Shown: piece after piece, positions 44,040 through 52,999 of the stretch
Layout: each line of letters starts with the position of its first letter
Position numbering within the stretch: position 1 is the stretch's first letter
Assembly: GCA_964458415.1 (NCBI GenBank)
Contig: CAYWIT010000005.1
Location: forward strand, 62,001-126,000
Origin: CAYWIT01 sp964458415
Lineage (GTDB): Bacteria > Pseudomonadota > Alphaproteobacteria > Micavibrionales > UBA2020
Direction of reading: 5' to 3'
Length of the DNA stretch: 64,000 nt
Position numbers and translations under genes: made by a program
The notes under the pieces: model-generated
What the model was told of the DNA's origin: nothing
Seen by the model: the letters and a program-made list of their open reading frames with translations, nothing else
Databases searched by the model: none

Positions 44040-44519
44040 TTATTCCGTACCCAGCTTGCCGATCTTATATTTGTTGATATCGCGTTGCAGCTCGTTGAGC
44101 TCTTCGCAATCCGTGGCGCCGCAGGTCATGCGGATTACCTGCATTTGTTCGAGGGCTTGTGGCAGCTTGCCTTCCTCCAGATAAAGATTTGCCATGTATT
44201 TGTTGGCGCCCAGATGTGTCGGCGCGATCAGCAAGGCCTTGCGCAGGGCTTCCCGCGCCTTGCCATTGTCGCCCAGACGGTAAAAAGCATAGCCGCGATA
44301 GGTCCAGGCATCCGCGCTTTGCGGGTGACGCTTCAGGGCAAGGGCTATTTCCTCCAGCGCCTCGGCGTATTTTTCGGTGGCGATGAAATACTCGGCCTTG
44401 GTCAGGCCGGAGTCCTCGCGAAAGGGAACGTCGTTGCGCAGATGGAGCTCTTCCCCGGCGGCGAAAAGAGGGTTTTGAAAAGAAAACAGGAAACAGACAA
44501 GAAATAAATAACGTTGCAT
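44040..44519 (-). CDS. Exported TPR protein
   Basis: 159 aa. Signal peptide (RYLFLVCFLFSFQNPLFA). About three TPR units: AEYFIATEKYAEALEEIALALKRHP, ADAWTYRGYAFYRLGDNGKA, THLGANKYMANLYLEEGKLPQALEQM. Two Cys near the C-terminus (CGATDCEEL) could form a disulphide. Likely periplasmic scaffold. Last gene of a minus-strand run that begins with the carboxypeptidases; 2 bp after the acylphosphatase gene. Confidence 0.8.
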   Translation of the reverse strand: MQRYLFLVCFLFSFQNPLFAAGEELHLRNDVPFREDSGLTKAEYFIATEKYAEALEEIALALKRHPQSADAWTYRGYAFYRLGDNGKAREALRKALLIAPTHLGANKYMANLYLEEGKLPQALEQMQVIRMTCGATDCEELNELQRDINKYKIGKLGTE

Positions 44520-44521
44520 GG

Positions 44522-44803
44522 CTAGAGCGTGTCCTTGATGAGAAAGAGCGTTGATCCGTCGTATTCTGCCGCTGTTGTTTGCAGCTTGTCAACGCGGGCC
44601 AGAACGGGGCCTGTAGCGCATTTTTGCAGCAGGGTCGTTATGGCGTGTTCCGCGCCATATAAAAGCGCTTCTACCGCGCCGCTTTTGCGGTTCCGGCACC
44701 AGCCGGAAATCCCCAGCCGCCGGGCTTCATTTTGCAGCCAGTTGCGATATCCGACGCCCTGCACGCGGCCTTCAATCAGGACAATGACGGTTTGGGTCTT
44801 CAT
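44522..44803 (-). CDS. Acylphosphatase
   Basis: 93 aa, the normal size. Hydrolyses acyl phosphates. GRVQGVGYRNWLQNEA gives the phosphate-binding loop with the catalytic Arg, and ISGWCRNRKSGAVEALLYG contains the catalytic Asn. Lies between the TPR gene and the first carboxypeptidase gene. Confidence 0.92.
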   Translation of the reverse strand: MKTQTVIVLIEGRVQGVGYRNWLQNEARRLGISGWCRNRKSGAVEALLYGAEHAITTLLQKCATGPVLARVDKLQTTAAEYDGSTLFLIKDTL

Positions 44804-44819
44804 GCCGGCGGCGCCTTCA

Positions 44820-46193
44820 TCAGGGCTGGTTCAGAATAAGGCAACTGCCTTGCAGGATATTGCAGGCCTCGGTTGCTTCACGACGGAGCAGGCCGCCAAA
44901 CCGTGCACGGTAAATAACGCCGCGGTTGGTCATGAGCGGCACGATCATATATCTGGATTTGTCGATAATATGCGAGGGGAGGCGCTGACGGGCCGCCTTC
45001 AGGGCGTTCAGTCCGGCGGCGTGGCTGGAGAAAGCGCCCACCTGGATTGTCCAGTCGCTCCCTGCGTCACCGATCGGGTTTGTATTCAGGGGGCGGGGTC
45101 TGAAATCCTCGGCAAAAGAAGCCGGACTGGACTGGTCATCGGTATCGCCTTCTTCGGCGACCAAATCCATCGCGTTGAAGGCCGGGGCGGCGGCTGTTGT
45201 TGACCCTTTTTTGCGCGTTTCCGGTGCGCGCCAGGCGGCGACTTCCTGAGACAGGGGGACAGTGGCGGCAGAAGGCGGCTTCCGCAAGGGAACGGCGGCG
45301 CTTTTGCTGCGGCTGCTTATCAATCCGGCGATCCGGACATCGCTTATTTTTGTAAAGCCGCTATCAAGCAGGCCGGCCATGTGCAGGTTACGGCTCTGTG
45401 ATGTCTTTCCCCCGAAGACAACGCCGATCAGACGGGTGCTGCCGCGGGTGGCGGAGGCAACGAGATTGTATCCCGACGCATTGACGTAGCCGGTTTTGAT
45501 GCCGTCCATGCCGTCATAGGTGGCCATAAGCTTGTTGTGGTTTTTATGGGTTACGCCGGCATAGGAAAAGCTCGATGTGCTGAAATAACGGTAGTGCCGC
45601 GGAAAATCACGGATCAGCGCCTGCCCCAGTGTTGCCATGTCGCGGGCTGTGCTGTACTGCGCGCTATTGTGAAGGCCGGAGGCATTGGAAAAATTTGTAG
45701 CGTTCATCCCCAACTGGCGGGCCTTGGCTGTCATGGCGCGGGCAAAGCGGTCTTCCGATCCGCTGATGCCTTCAGCCAGAATAACGGCAACATCATTGGC
45801 GGATTTCGTGACCAGAGCAAGAATGGCATCTTCGACACGGATGCTTCCCCCGGGCGGGATTCCGATTTTGGATGGCTCCTGCTGGGCCGCGCGTTTGGAG
45901 ACCGTCAGCCGCTGGTTTTTGCGCAGGGTTCCGTTTTCGAGAGCCTCGAAGGTCATGTAGAGTGTCATCATTTTTGTGAGCGAGGCCGGATAGAGGCGCT
46001 TGTCGGCATTTTTTTCGCTTAATACGAATCCCGTGGAGGCCTCGATCACGATCGAGGCATAGCGGTCAACCGGCGGAGCTGCGCGTTTTTTTTTGGCGGC
46101 TTCGGCTGTATTCACTGCGGCCGTCAAAAATACCGTCATGATGAGAAGCAACAGGAATACGGGCAGGGTTTTCTTTTTCAGCAGATGATACAT
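44820..46193 (-). CDS. D-alanyl-D-alanine carboxypeptidase with SPOR domain
   Basis: 457 aa from the ATG at 46193, which gives a clean signal peptide (KTLPVFLLLLIMTVFLTAA). An upstream ATG at 46328 adds a poor extension. Penicillin-binding fold of peptidase S11: active Ser in SLTKMM, SAN, and KTGYVN. The C-terminal 70 residues (WTIQVGAFSSHAAGLNALKAA onwards) form a SPOR domain, which binds denuded peptidoglycan at division sites. Trims pentapeptide stems in the periplasm. Tandem with a paralogue at 46343-47377. Confidence 0.93.
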   Translation of the reverse strand: MYHLLKKKTLPVFLLLLIMTVFLTAAVNTAEAAKKKRAAPPVDRYASIVIEASTGFVLSEKNADKRLYPASLTKMMTLYMTFEALENGTLRKNQRLTVSKRAAQQEPSKIGIPPGGSIRVEDAILALVTKSANDVAVILAEGISGSEDRFARAMTAKARQLGMNATNFSNASGLHNSAQYSTARDMATLGQALIRDFPRHYRYFSTSSFSYAGVTHKNHNKLMATYDGMDGIKTGYVNASGYNLVASATRGSTRLIGVVFGGKTSQSRNLHMAGLLDSGFTKISDVRIAGLISSRSKSAAVPLRKPPSAATVPLSQEVAAWRAPETRKKGSTTAAAPAFNAMDLVAEEGDTDDQSSPASFAEDFRPRPLNTNPIGDAGSDWTIQVGAFSSHAAGLNALKAARQRLPSHIIDKSRYMIVPLMTNRGVIYRARFGGLLRREATEACNILQGSCLILNQP

Positions 46194-46342
46194 CAGACCG
46201 ATGGCCGGGCCCCTTTCATGTTTTTCCTCATAAAAACAGGGTATTCTGACGCTTCCGGCTTGTCCAGAAAAGGTTTTTAATTTTTTTGAAAATTTAAAAG
46301 GAGTATCCAAGGTGGTATTGACTGACACCCCCTAACGAACGG

Positions 46343-47377
46343 TCAGATATGCGGCGCCGTCGGTTTTGCCGGAGCGGGGGATTCCTCAATGTTGGTAAGA
46401 GCGGGGAGCTTTTTTTCCAGTTTGAGGAAGCCGGTATCAAGTAAATTGGTCATTTCCTGTGCGCGTTTGACCGAAGAAGGACTGCCGAAAACAACCCCGA
46501 TGACGCGATGGTCGCCCTGTTTTGCCGAGGCCACAAGATTAAAACGCGAGGCGGCGATATAGCCGGTTTTACAGCAATCCGCACCGGGATAAACGCCCAG
46601 AAGATTATTGTAATTCTTGTAGGAAGTGCCGTTGAATTTAAAGGAGGCCATATTGTAGAAATGCGCGTATTCGGGGAATTCCTGCAGCACGGTACGGGCC
46701 AGCAGAGCCATTTCATGAACCGTGGCTTTGTTGTTCGGATCGGATTTGGCGCTGAAATCCGGCAGGCCGCTATTATTGGGGCGGTTGGCGGGGTTGGGCA
46801 ATCCGTTCGGGTTAAAAAACTGCATCTGGGTCAATCCCAGATCCTGTGCGGTCTTGTTCATTTCCGCGACAAAGGCTTTTTCACTGCCGCTGACGGCTTC
46901 GGCCAGAATGACGGCAGTGTCATTGGCGGAGTGGACCAGTAATCCGCCCAAGGCATCCTGTACGGTGATGCTATGCCGGACCTGTTTTGTCGAGGTTTGC
47001 TTTTTTTTGATTTTTTTGCCCTTTTTTGTCGTTACGACAACCGTCTGCGTTACGGGTCGAAGCAAGGCAAGGTTTGTCCGCGGCTGGCCGGCGGCGCGCA
47101 GGGAAACAGGAATTTTCTGGTCGAGCTTCAGTTTTCCAGATTTCAACGCCTTAAAAACCAGATAGGAGGTCATGATCTTGGTAGTCGAGGCAGAATAGAG
47201 TTGCTGGTCGGCATCTTCCGCGTAAAGAGTTTTGCCGGACTCGGCGTCGATGACGATAAAAGCGTGACGGTCTTTTGTCGCATCATTGCTCCGCGCTGCG
47301 GCCGGCGTAGGCGCTGCTACGCCGTTGAATGCCAGCGTTAAAATCAGGGAATTGAGAACATGCCGCGCTTTTTTCAA
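46343..47377 (-). CDS. D-alanyl-D-alanine carboxypeptidase (S11)
   Basis: 344 aa. Signal peptide (NSLILTLAFNGVAAPTPAAA). Active-site motifs STTKIM, SAND and KTGYIAAS of peptidase S11. Between the first and second motif there is a Lys-rich insertion (KKGKKIKKKQTSTKQ), absent from the paralogue. No SPOR domain; the end is Pro/Ala-rich. Divergent from clpS; both copies trim peptidoglycan stems in the periplasm. Confidence 0.93.
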   Translation of the reverse strand: MKKARHVLNSLILTLAFNGVAAPTPAAARSNDATKDRHAFIVIDAESGKTLYAEDADQQLYSASTTKIMTSYLVFKALKSGKLKLDQKIPVSLRAAGQPRTNLALLRPVTQTVVVTTKKGKKIKKKQTSTKQVRHSITVQDALGGLLVHSANDTAVILAEAVSGSEKAFVAEMNKTAQDLGLTQMQFFNPNGLPNPANRPNNSGLPDFSAKSDPNNKATVHEMALLARTVLQEFPEYAHFYNMASFKFNGTSYKNYNNLLGVYPGADCCKTGYIAASRFNLVASAKQGDHRVIGVVFGSPSSVKRAQEMTNLLDTGFLKLEKKLPALTNIEESPAPAKPTAPHI

Positions 47378-47471
47378 GGGGGCCTTTCCTTCAGGATGAG
47401 AGAAAAATTGATTCCCGTAATATATGTCAATTCAGGGGGCTTGTCCAGTCGCTTGTCCGGCTGCTTTTTTT

Positions 47472-47501
47472 TTGATGATATGCCCTATATGGTGATATAA
47501 A
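47472..47501 (+). promoter_or_regulatory. Candidate promoter of clpS-clpA
   Basis: -35 TTGATG (47472-47477), 18-nt spacer, -10 TATAAA (47496-47501). Start near 47508 would give a leader of about 22 nt before the clpS ATG. Confidence 0.4.
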
Positions 47502-47529
47502 GGAGAGATGTTATTAAGGATGATTTACA

Positions 47530-47901
47530 ATGCAAAATATTGAAAATAATGGTTTTTTTACCAAGGCCGGCCCCGCGAAAGACGAGCGGGGCGGGGATCG
47601 GGGCCGGACGGAAGTCGGCGTTCTGACGCGGACGCGGATTAAACCGAAAAAGCCGGCGCTTTACCGGGTTTTGCTGCTCAATGACGATTTTACCCCGATG
47701 GAGTTTGTTGTTCACGTTCTTGAAAGGTTTTTCGGCAAGAATAGGCAGGAAGCGACGGAGATCATGCTGCATGTTCACCGTCGTGGCGTTGGCGTGTGCG
47801 GTGTTTATACCTATGAAGTGGCTGAAACCAAGCTCAATCTGGTCATGGATTACGCCCGTAAGAACGAACATCCGTTGCAGTGCACGATGGAGAAGGAATA
47901 A
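47530..47901 (+). CDS. clpS: ClpS, N-end rule adaptor
   Basis: 123 aa adaptor that delivers N-degron proteins to ClpAP. Flexible N-terminus of about 40 residues, then YRVLLLNDDFTPMEFVVHVLERFF with the Asn-Asp-Asp pocket, and MLHVHRRGVGVCGVYTYEVAETK. 34 bp upstream of clpA in the usual operon. Confidence 0.95.
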   Translation: MQNIENNGFFTKAGPAKDERGGDRGRTEVGVLTRTRIKPKKPALYRVLLLNDDFTPMEFVVHVLERFFGKNRQEATEIMLHVHRRGVGVCGVYTYEVAETKLNLVMDYARKNEHPLQCTMEKE

Positions 47902-47935
47902 CGGCGGGGCCGTAGCGTAAAAAGAGGAATAAGAG

Positions 47936-50242
47936 ATGTTATCAAGAAATCTGGAACAGACCCTGCATCGCGCGCTGGCTCACGCCAATGCGCGGCGCCA
48001 CGAGTTTGCCACGCTGGAGCATCTTTTGCTCTCGCTGATCGAGGATCAGGACGCGATTGCCGTGTTGCGGGCCTGCGGGATTGATCTTGACGTCCTGCGG
48101 CAGGAGCTGATGCGCTATCTTGACACGGAATTGCAAAATCTGGTGCACCCCGCGGTGGACGAAGCCAAGCCGACCTCGAGCTTCCAGCGGGTGCTGCAGC
48201 GGGCCGCGATCCATGTGCAGTCGTCGGGGCGCGAGGAAGTGACCGGCGCCAATGTTCTGGTGGCGCTGTTTTCCGAGCGGGAAAGCCATGCGGTTTACTT
48301 CCTGCAGGAGCAGGAAATGACGCGTTTTGACGCGGTCAATTATATCTCGCACGGCATTGCCAAGGTGCCGGGGCAGGCGGATCCGCGTGTCGTCAGCGGC
48401 GCTGAAGAAGAAGCCGCTGCCGAAAACGTCATTAAAAAGGGCCGTGAAGCGCTGGATGCCTATTGCGTGAACCTGAATAACAAGGCGCTGAAGGGCGGTA
48501 TCGATCCGCTGATCGGCCGCGAGAAGGAAGTGGAACGGACGATTCAGGTGCTCTGCCGCCGCAGCAAGAACAACCCGCTTTATGTCGGCGATCCCGGTGT
48601 AGGCAAGACGGCCATTGCCGAAGGGCTGGCCCGCCGCATCGTCGAGGGTCAGGTTCCCGAAGTCCTGAAAAATGCGATGATTTACGCGCTGGATATGGGA
48701 GCCCTGCTGGCGGGGACGCGGTACCGCGGCGATTTCGAAGAGCGGCTGAAATCCGTGATCACCGAGCTGCAGGCGATTGAAGGTGCGATATTGTTTATTG
48801 ACGAGATCCATACTGTCATCGGCGCGGGGGCAACCTCTGGCGGAGCGATGGATGCATCCAATTTGCTGAAGCCGTCGCTGTCGAACGGTTCCCTGCGGTG
48901 TATCGGTTCGACGACCTACAAAGAATACCGCAACCATTTTGAAAAGGACCGCGCCTTGGTCCGCCGCTTCCAGAAGATCGACGTGCACGAGCCGTCGCTG
49001 GAGGACGCGATCAAGATACTGAAGGGGCTGAAACCTTATTACGAAGAGCATCATAAGGTGCATTATTCGGAGGAAGCCCTGCGTGCCGCCGTGGATCTTT
49101 CGGTGCGTTATATCAATGACCGCAAGCTGCCGGACAAGGCGATCGACGTGATTGACGAAGCGGGCGCCGCGCAGATGCTGTTGCCGGAAGACAAGCGTAA
49201 GAAGACCATCGGGATCAAGGATATCGAGGCGACCATCGCGAAAATTGCGCGCATACCGCCCAAGACGGTGACGCGGGATGATCGCGAGGTGCTGGCCAAT
49301 CTTGAGCGGGATCTGAAAACGATGGTTTTCGGGCAGGATCAAGCAATTACGGCCCTGTCCTCCGCGATCAAGCTGTCGCGCGCTGGATTGCGCGAGCCGG
49401 AGAAACCGATCGGCAGTTACCTGTTTTCCGGCCCGACCGGTGTCGGTAAAACCGAAGTGGCGCGGCAGTTGGCGCTGACGCTGGGTCTGGAGCTCCTCCG
49501 TTTCGATATGTCGGAATATATGGAGCGCCATTCTGTTTCGCGTCTGATCGGCGCCCCGCCCGGCTACGTCGGATTTGACCAGGGTGGCCTGATGACGGAT
49601 AAAGTCGATCAGCATCCGCATTGCATCTTGCTGCTGGACGAAATCGAAAAGGCGCATCCTGATCTCTACAATATTCTCCTGCAGGTGATGGACTACGGCA
49701 AGCTGACGGATAATAACGGCAAGACGATCGACTTCCGCAATGTCATCCTGATCATGACGACCAATGCGGGCGCGTCGGAGATGGCGAAACCGGTCATCGG
49801 TTTCGGTCAGGCGGCGACCCGTACGGGAGAGGACGAGGAGGCGATCAATCGTGCTTTCAGTCCGGAATTCCGCAACCGGCTTGATGCTGTCGTGCCGTTC
49901 CGCGCGCTGGGGCCGGAGACGATCGGTCGTGTTGTGGATAAATTCATTATCCAGCTGGAAGCGCAGCTGGCGGATCGCGGCGTGACGATCGACCTGAGCG
50001 AAGCCGCACGGGAATGGCTGGGTCGGAAGGGCTATGATCCGGCGATGGGGGCGCGGCCCTTGTCCCGCGTTATCCAGGAATACGTCAAGAAACCGCTTGC
50101 CGACGAATTGCTGTTTGGCCGCCTGGCCAAGGGCGGCGCGGTGCGGATTGATGTGCGCGAGGGGAAGATCGTTTTTGATTATCCGGTGCAAAAGCCGCAA
50201 GGAGCAAAGTCGTCCGCTCCGGAACGCGAGCCGGTGAAGTAA
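47936..50242 (+). CDS. clpA: ClpA, AAA+ unfoldase of ClpAP
   Basis: 768 aa. N-terminal domain (LEQTLHRALAHANARRHEFATLEHLL) for ClpS binding. First AAA with GDPGVGKTAIAEGLA and ILFIDEIHTVIGAG, second AAA with SGPTGVGKTEVARQLA and CILLLDEIEKAHPD, and GFGQAATR, the IGF/L-like loop region for ClpP contact. The TAA shares its last base with the ATG of the next gene, so the receiver-deaminase fusion is translated with clpA. Confidence 0.97.
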   Translation: MLSRNLEQTLHRALAHANARRHEFATLEHLLLSLIEDQDAIAVLRACGIDLDVLRQELMRYLDTELQNLVHPAVDEAKPTSSFQRVLQRAAIHVQSSGREEVTGANVLVALFSERESHAVYFLQEQEMTRFDAVNYISHGIAKVPGQADPRVVSGAEEEAAAENVIKKGREALDAYCVNLNNKALKGGIDPLIGREKEVERTIQVLCRRSKNNPLYVGDPGVGKTAIAEGLARRIVEGQVPEVLKNAMIYALDMGALLAGTRYRGDFEERLKSVITELQAIEGAILFIDEIHTVIGAGATSGGAMDASNLLKPSLSNGSLRCIGSTTYKEYRNHFEKDRALVRRFQKIDVHEPSLEDAIKILKGLKPYYEEHHKVHYSEEALRAAVDLSVRYINDRKLPDKAIDVIDEAGAAQMLLPEDKRKKTIGIKDIEATIAKIARIPPKTVTRDDREVLANLERDLKTMVFGQDQAITALSSAIKLSRAGLREPEKPIGSYLFSGPTGVGKTEVARQLALTLGLELLRFDMSEYMERHSVSRLIGAPPGYVGFDQGGLMTDKVDQHPHCILLLDEIEKAHPDLYNILLQVMDYGKLTDNNGKTIDFRNVILIMTTNAGASEMAKPVIGFGQAATRTGEDEEAINRAFSPEFRNRLDAVVPFRALGPETIGRVVDKFIIQLEAQLADRGVTIDLSEAAREWLGRKGYDPAMGARPLSRVIQEYVKKPLADELLFGRLAKGGAVRIDVREGKIVFDYPVQKPQGAKSSAPEREPVK

Positions 50243-51162
50243 TGTCACCTCTGCCGCAAAAGCATATTCTGGTCGTCGAGGAAAATGACATCACGCGCAA
50301 GCTGATCGTGGGGATTCTGAACAAGCGGGGCGTGGAGACCTACGAGGCGGAAAACGGTACGGCGGCGCTGGGGTTCCTTGGCAAGGAGCTGATGCTGGTC
50401 GTTCTTGATGTCGATCACGACGACGCGGACAATATCGGCTTTATCCGCAAGATGCAGATGGAGCACCGGAGTTTGCCAGTCGTCGCGATGACCGATAACC
50501 CTGACCGTGCCGCCGTGCAGGAAAAGCTGGGGTTGCCGGAATTCTCCGTTCTGGAGAAGCCGGTGATGCCGGAAAATCTTCTGGGCCGGATCGAGGACCA
50601 TCTGATCGGCGGGCTCGAGAAAAAAGTGGCGATCGAGGAAAAAGAAGCTGAAAAACGGGAAATCCCGGACGCGCGCGATCCTGCCGTTGCAAAGCAGCGC
50701 GACGATTTCATGCGGCGGGCGATCGACCTGTCCCAGGAAAAAATGAACGAAAATTGCGGCGGGCCTTTTGGCGCGGTGATTGTGCGCAATGGAAAAATCA
50801 TTGCCGAGGGCTGGAATGTCGTGACGTCAACGAACGATCCGACGGCACATGCCGAGGTTGTGGCGATCCGCAAGGCGGCAGCGGTCATCGGCGACTACAG
50901 TCTTTCCGGCTGTGAGATCTATACGAGTTGCGAGCCCTGCCCGATGTGTCTGGCCGCGATTTATTGGGCGCGGCTGGACCGTATTTTTTATGCGAACACA
51001 CGGGAGGATGCGGCCCGGATCGGTTTTGACGATGATTTCCTGTATCGCGAAATCGCGCAGCCGGAGCATAAACGCACCTTGCCGTCGCAAATGATGATGC
51101 GCGGTGAGGCGCAGATTGTTTTCGAGGAATGGATGAAAAAACCTGACAAGACGCCGTACTGA
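50242..51162 (+). CDS. Receiver domain fused to guanine deaminase-like domain
   Basis: 306 aa in two parts. Residues 6-122 are a CheY-like receiver: ILVVEEND, phospho-acceptor D56 in VVLDVDHDD, T84 in AMTDN and K106 in VLEKPV. After a charged linker, residues 150-306 are a zinc nucleoside/guanine deaminase: H203-A-E205 with the proton-shuttle Glu, and PCPMC with C233 and C236. The C-terminal part (IYWARLDRIFYANTREDAARIGFDDDFLYREI) closely resembles GuaD-type guanine deaminases. Starts on the last base of the clpA stop. A phosphorylation-controlled deaminase is an unusual design; no cognate kinase is adjacent. Confidence 0.85.
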   Translation: MSPLPQKHILVVEENDITRKLIVGILNKRGVETYEAENGTAALGFLGKELMLVVLDVDHDDADNIGFIRKMQMEHRSLPVVAMTDNPDRAAVQEKLGLPEFSVLEKPVMPENLLGRIEDHLIGGLEKKVAIEEKEAEKREIPDARDPAVAKQRDDFMRRAIDLSQEKMNENCGGPFGAVIVRNGKIIAEGWNVVTSTNDPTAHAEVVAIRKAAAVIGDYSLSGCEIYTSCEPCPMCLAAIYWARLDRIFYANTREDAARIGFDDDFLYREIAQPEHKRTLPSQMMMRGEAQIVFEEWMKKPDKTPY

Positions 51163-51179
51163 GGATCATAGGGGGAGTC

Positions 51180-51869
51180 ATGAAATACGATATTATCGGC
51201 GGTTCGGCATTTCCGATGATCCGTGTCTATCTCGATACGGGGGAGGCGGTCAAGGCCGAATCCGGCGCTATGGTGGCGATGACCAGCGGGTTGAAGCTGA
51301 CCGGGAAAGTGGATGGCGGCGTCGGTCGGGCCATTGCCCGGATGTTTTCGGGGGAATCGTTTTTCCTGCAGAGTATCGCGGCGGAGAAACCGGGCTGGGT
51401 TTTGCTCGCGACGGCCATGCCGGGGGGGATTACCGATGTCGAGGTAACGGCGGGGCAGGCGCTGATCGTCCAGAAAAACGGTTTTCTCGCCGGAACGACC
51501 GGGATCCAGATTTCCAGCAAGGTCCAGAGCCTCGCGCGCGGTTTTTTTGGCGGCGAGGGTTTTCTGGTCGTCAAAATCGGTGGCGAAGGGACGGTATTTC
51601 TCTCTACTTATGGCTCGATATATACAATCGAGATCCCTGCCGGCGAGGAGATTTTGATCGACAATGGGCATCTTGTCGCTTGGGATGCGCATCTCAAGTA
51701 TGAAATTACCAAAGGCGCATCAAGCTGGATTTCCGCGGCAACCTCGGGCGAGGGGCTGGCCTGCCGGTTTACCGGGCCGGGCCGGGTTTTGGTCCAGACG
51801 CGGAATCCGTGGGGTTTCGGCGCCTGGCTCTTTCCATTCTTGCCGATTCCCAAAACGACGGGGCGTTAG
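51180..51869 (+). CDS. AIM24/TIGR00266 family protein
   Basis: 229 aa, beta-rich. SAFPMIRVYLDTGEAVKAESGAMVAM at the N-terminus and GEEILIDNGHLVAWDAHLKYE near the end match the AIM24-like family, whose members have no settled biochemical role. GGGGGAGTC lies before the ATG. 17 bp after the receiver-deaminase fusion, so likely in the same transcript. Confidence 0.8.
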   Translation: MKYDIIGGSAFPMIRVYLDTGEAVKAESGAMVAMTSGLKLTGKVDGGVGRAIARMFSGESFFLQSIAAEKPGWVLLATAMPGGITDVEVTAGQALIVQKNGFLAGTTGIQISSKVQSLARGFFGGEGFLVVKIGGEGTVFLSTYGSIYTIEIPAGEEILIDNGHLVAWDAHLKYEITKGASSWISAATSGEGLACRFTGPGRVLVQTRNPWGFGAWLFPFLPIPKTTGR

Positions 51870-51907
51870 GGGCAATGTATAACAATCATAAAGACAGGAA
51901 TATTAGT

Positions 51908-52999
51908 ATGGGACGTTTCTTCTTTGCAGGCCTTTTCCTGATGGTTTTTTTCTGTGGCGGAGCCGGAACCGCTCTGGCGCAAGCGCAGCCGGCGGCAGAA
52001 AGCGGCGGCCGGCCTCCGGAGCGGATCATTCGTCCCATGATTGCCGTCGATACGATTACATTGCAGGCGGAAGGCATGCGCATCCGCTTGTGGGGGATCA
52101 AGCCCGCGCAGACATCGGAAACGCCGCTGGACCTGCGGGCGCTTGACCTGATGGACAGAATGATCGGGAACGAGCAGGTCAATTGCAAGATCATGTATGG
52201 CACTATTCCAGATCTTTTCGGGCGCTGCACGACGCAGGCAGGGCAGGATCTGGGGCTGGAGCTGCTGGCCAACGGCTATGCGGTGGTTGACCGGCGGCAG
52301 ACTTACAATACCGTTTTCGCTTCGGCCTATGCCGGCGCTCAGGATATGGCGCGGCTGAACGCCAAAGGGATCTGGGGGGTCATGGATGTCGCGCAAAAAG
52401 AATCTACAATGCCAAAATGGCTGCAGCCTTATATGGGATTTCTCGTTCCGGTGATGCTGGTCGCGGGGCCGCTTGTAGGGCTTTCGATCATTGCGCTGGT
52501 CATGGGAATCTGGCTGAGCCGGATGCAGCGCGGGCAGCAACGCGATATCGAACAGGCCCGCAGCAAGGAGGCCGCGCTGGAAACGCGCGAGCGTCAGGTG
52601 CTGGTTTCCACGCTGGAGGGGGAGTTGCAGGAGAATAAAAACCGGATCGAGGCTTTTCTGGTTATTTACGGGGATATGCTGCAAAGCTTGCAGAATAAAA
52701 ACGAAACGCCGAAATACCAGCAGGTCGGCGATATCGTTCAGAAACATCCCGGCTACAGCAAAACCATTTTTGACAGCAACGTCAACAAGCTGTCATTGCT
52801 GGATATCAAGCTGGCCGGACAGGTCTCCAAGCTGTATACCGTCATCCCGAAGGATCAGGAATATATCAATCTTGATCCGAACGTGCCGCTGGAAACAGCG
52901 ATAAAGCTGGTGGAAAAAGTTATGCAGGATGCCGAAAACCTGTTGCCGCCCATTAATGCTGTTTTGACGGAGTTACAGGCGATCTCGGTCCAGAAGTAG
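51908..52999 (+). CDS. Membrane-anchored SNase-fold protein
   Basis: 363 aa from the ATG at 51908, which gives a signal peptide (GRFFFAGLFLMVFFCGGAG). Residues 40-165 resemble a thermonuclease domain (MRIRLWGI with R60, FGRC with R106, LANGYAVVDRR, AKGIWGV). The usual Asp/Glu of the G-I-D-A-P-E loop is replaced by GIKPAQ, so catalysis is doubtful. A hydrophobic helix at about 178-204 follows, then a charged coiled coil and a helical domain presumably in the cytoplasm. The 3' end overlaps the convergent UDG gene by 27 bp. Possibly a non-catalytic envelope scaffold. Confidence 0.65.
   Translation: MGRFFFAGLFLMVFFCGGAGTALAQAQPAAESGGRPPERIIRPMIAVDTITLQAEGMRIRLWGIKPAQTSETPLDLRALDLMDRMIGNEQVNCKIMYGTIPDLFGRCTTQAGQDLGLELLANGYAVVDRRQTYNTVFASAYAGAQDMARLNAKGIWGVMDVAQKESTMPKWLQPYMGFLVPVMLVAGPLVGLSIIALVMGIWLSRMQRGQQRDIEQARSKEAALETRERQVLVSTLEGELQENKNRIEAFLVIYGDMLQSLQNKNETPKYQQVGDIVQKHPGYSKTIFDSNVNKLSLLDIKLAGQVSKLYTVIPKDQEYINLDPNVPLETAIKLVEKVMQDAENLLPPINAVLTELQAISVQK

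Noticed and set aside
47942..50248. A 768-codon open frame antisense to clpA
   Set aside because: It mirrors clpA almost exactly, has no recognisable motif, and is rich in His/Arg/Gln as expected for the reverse frame of a GC-rich gene.
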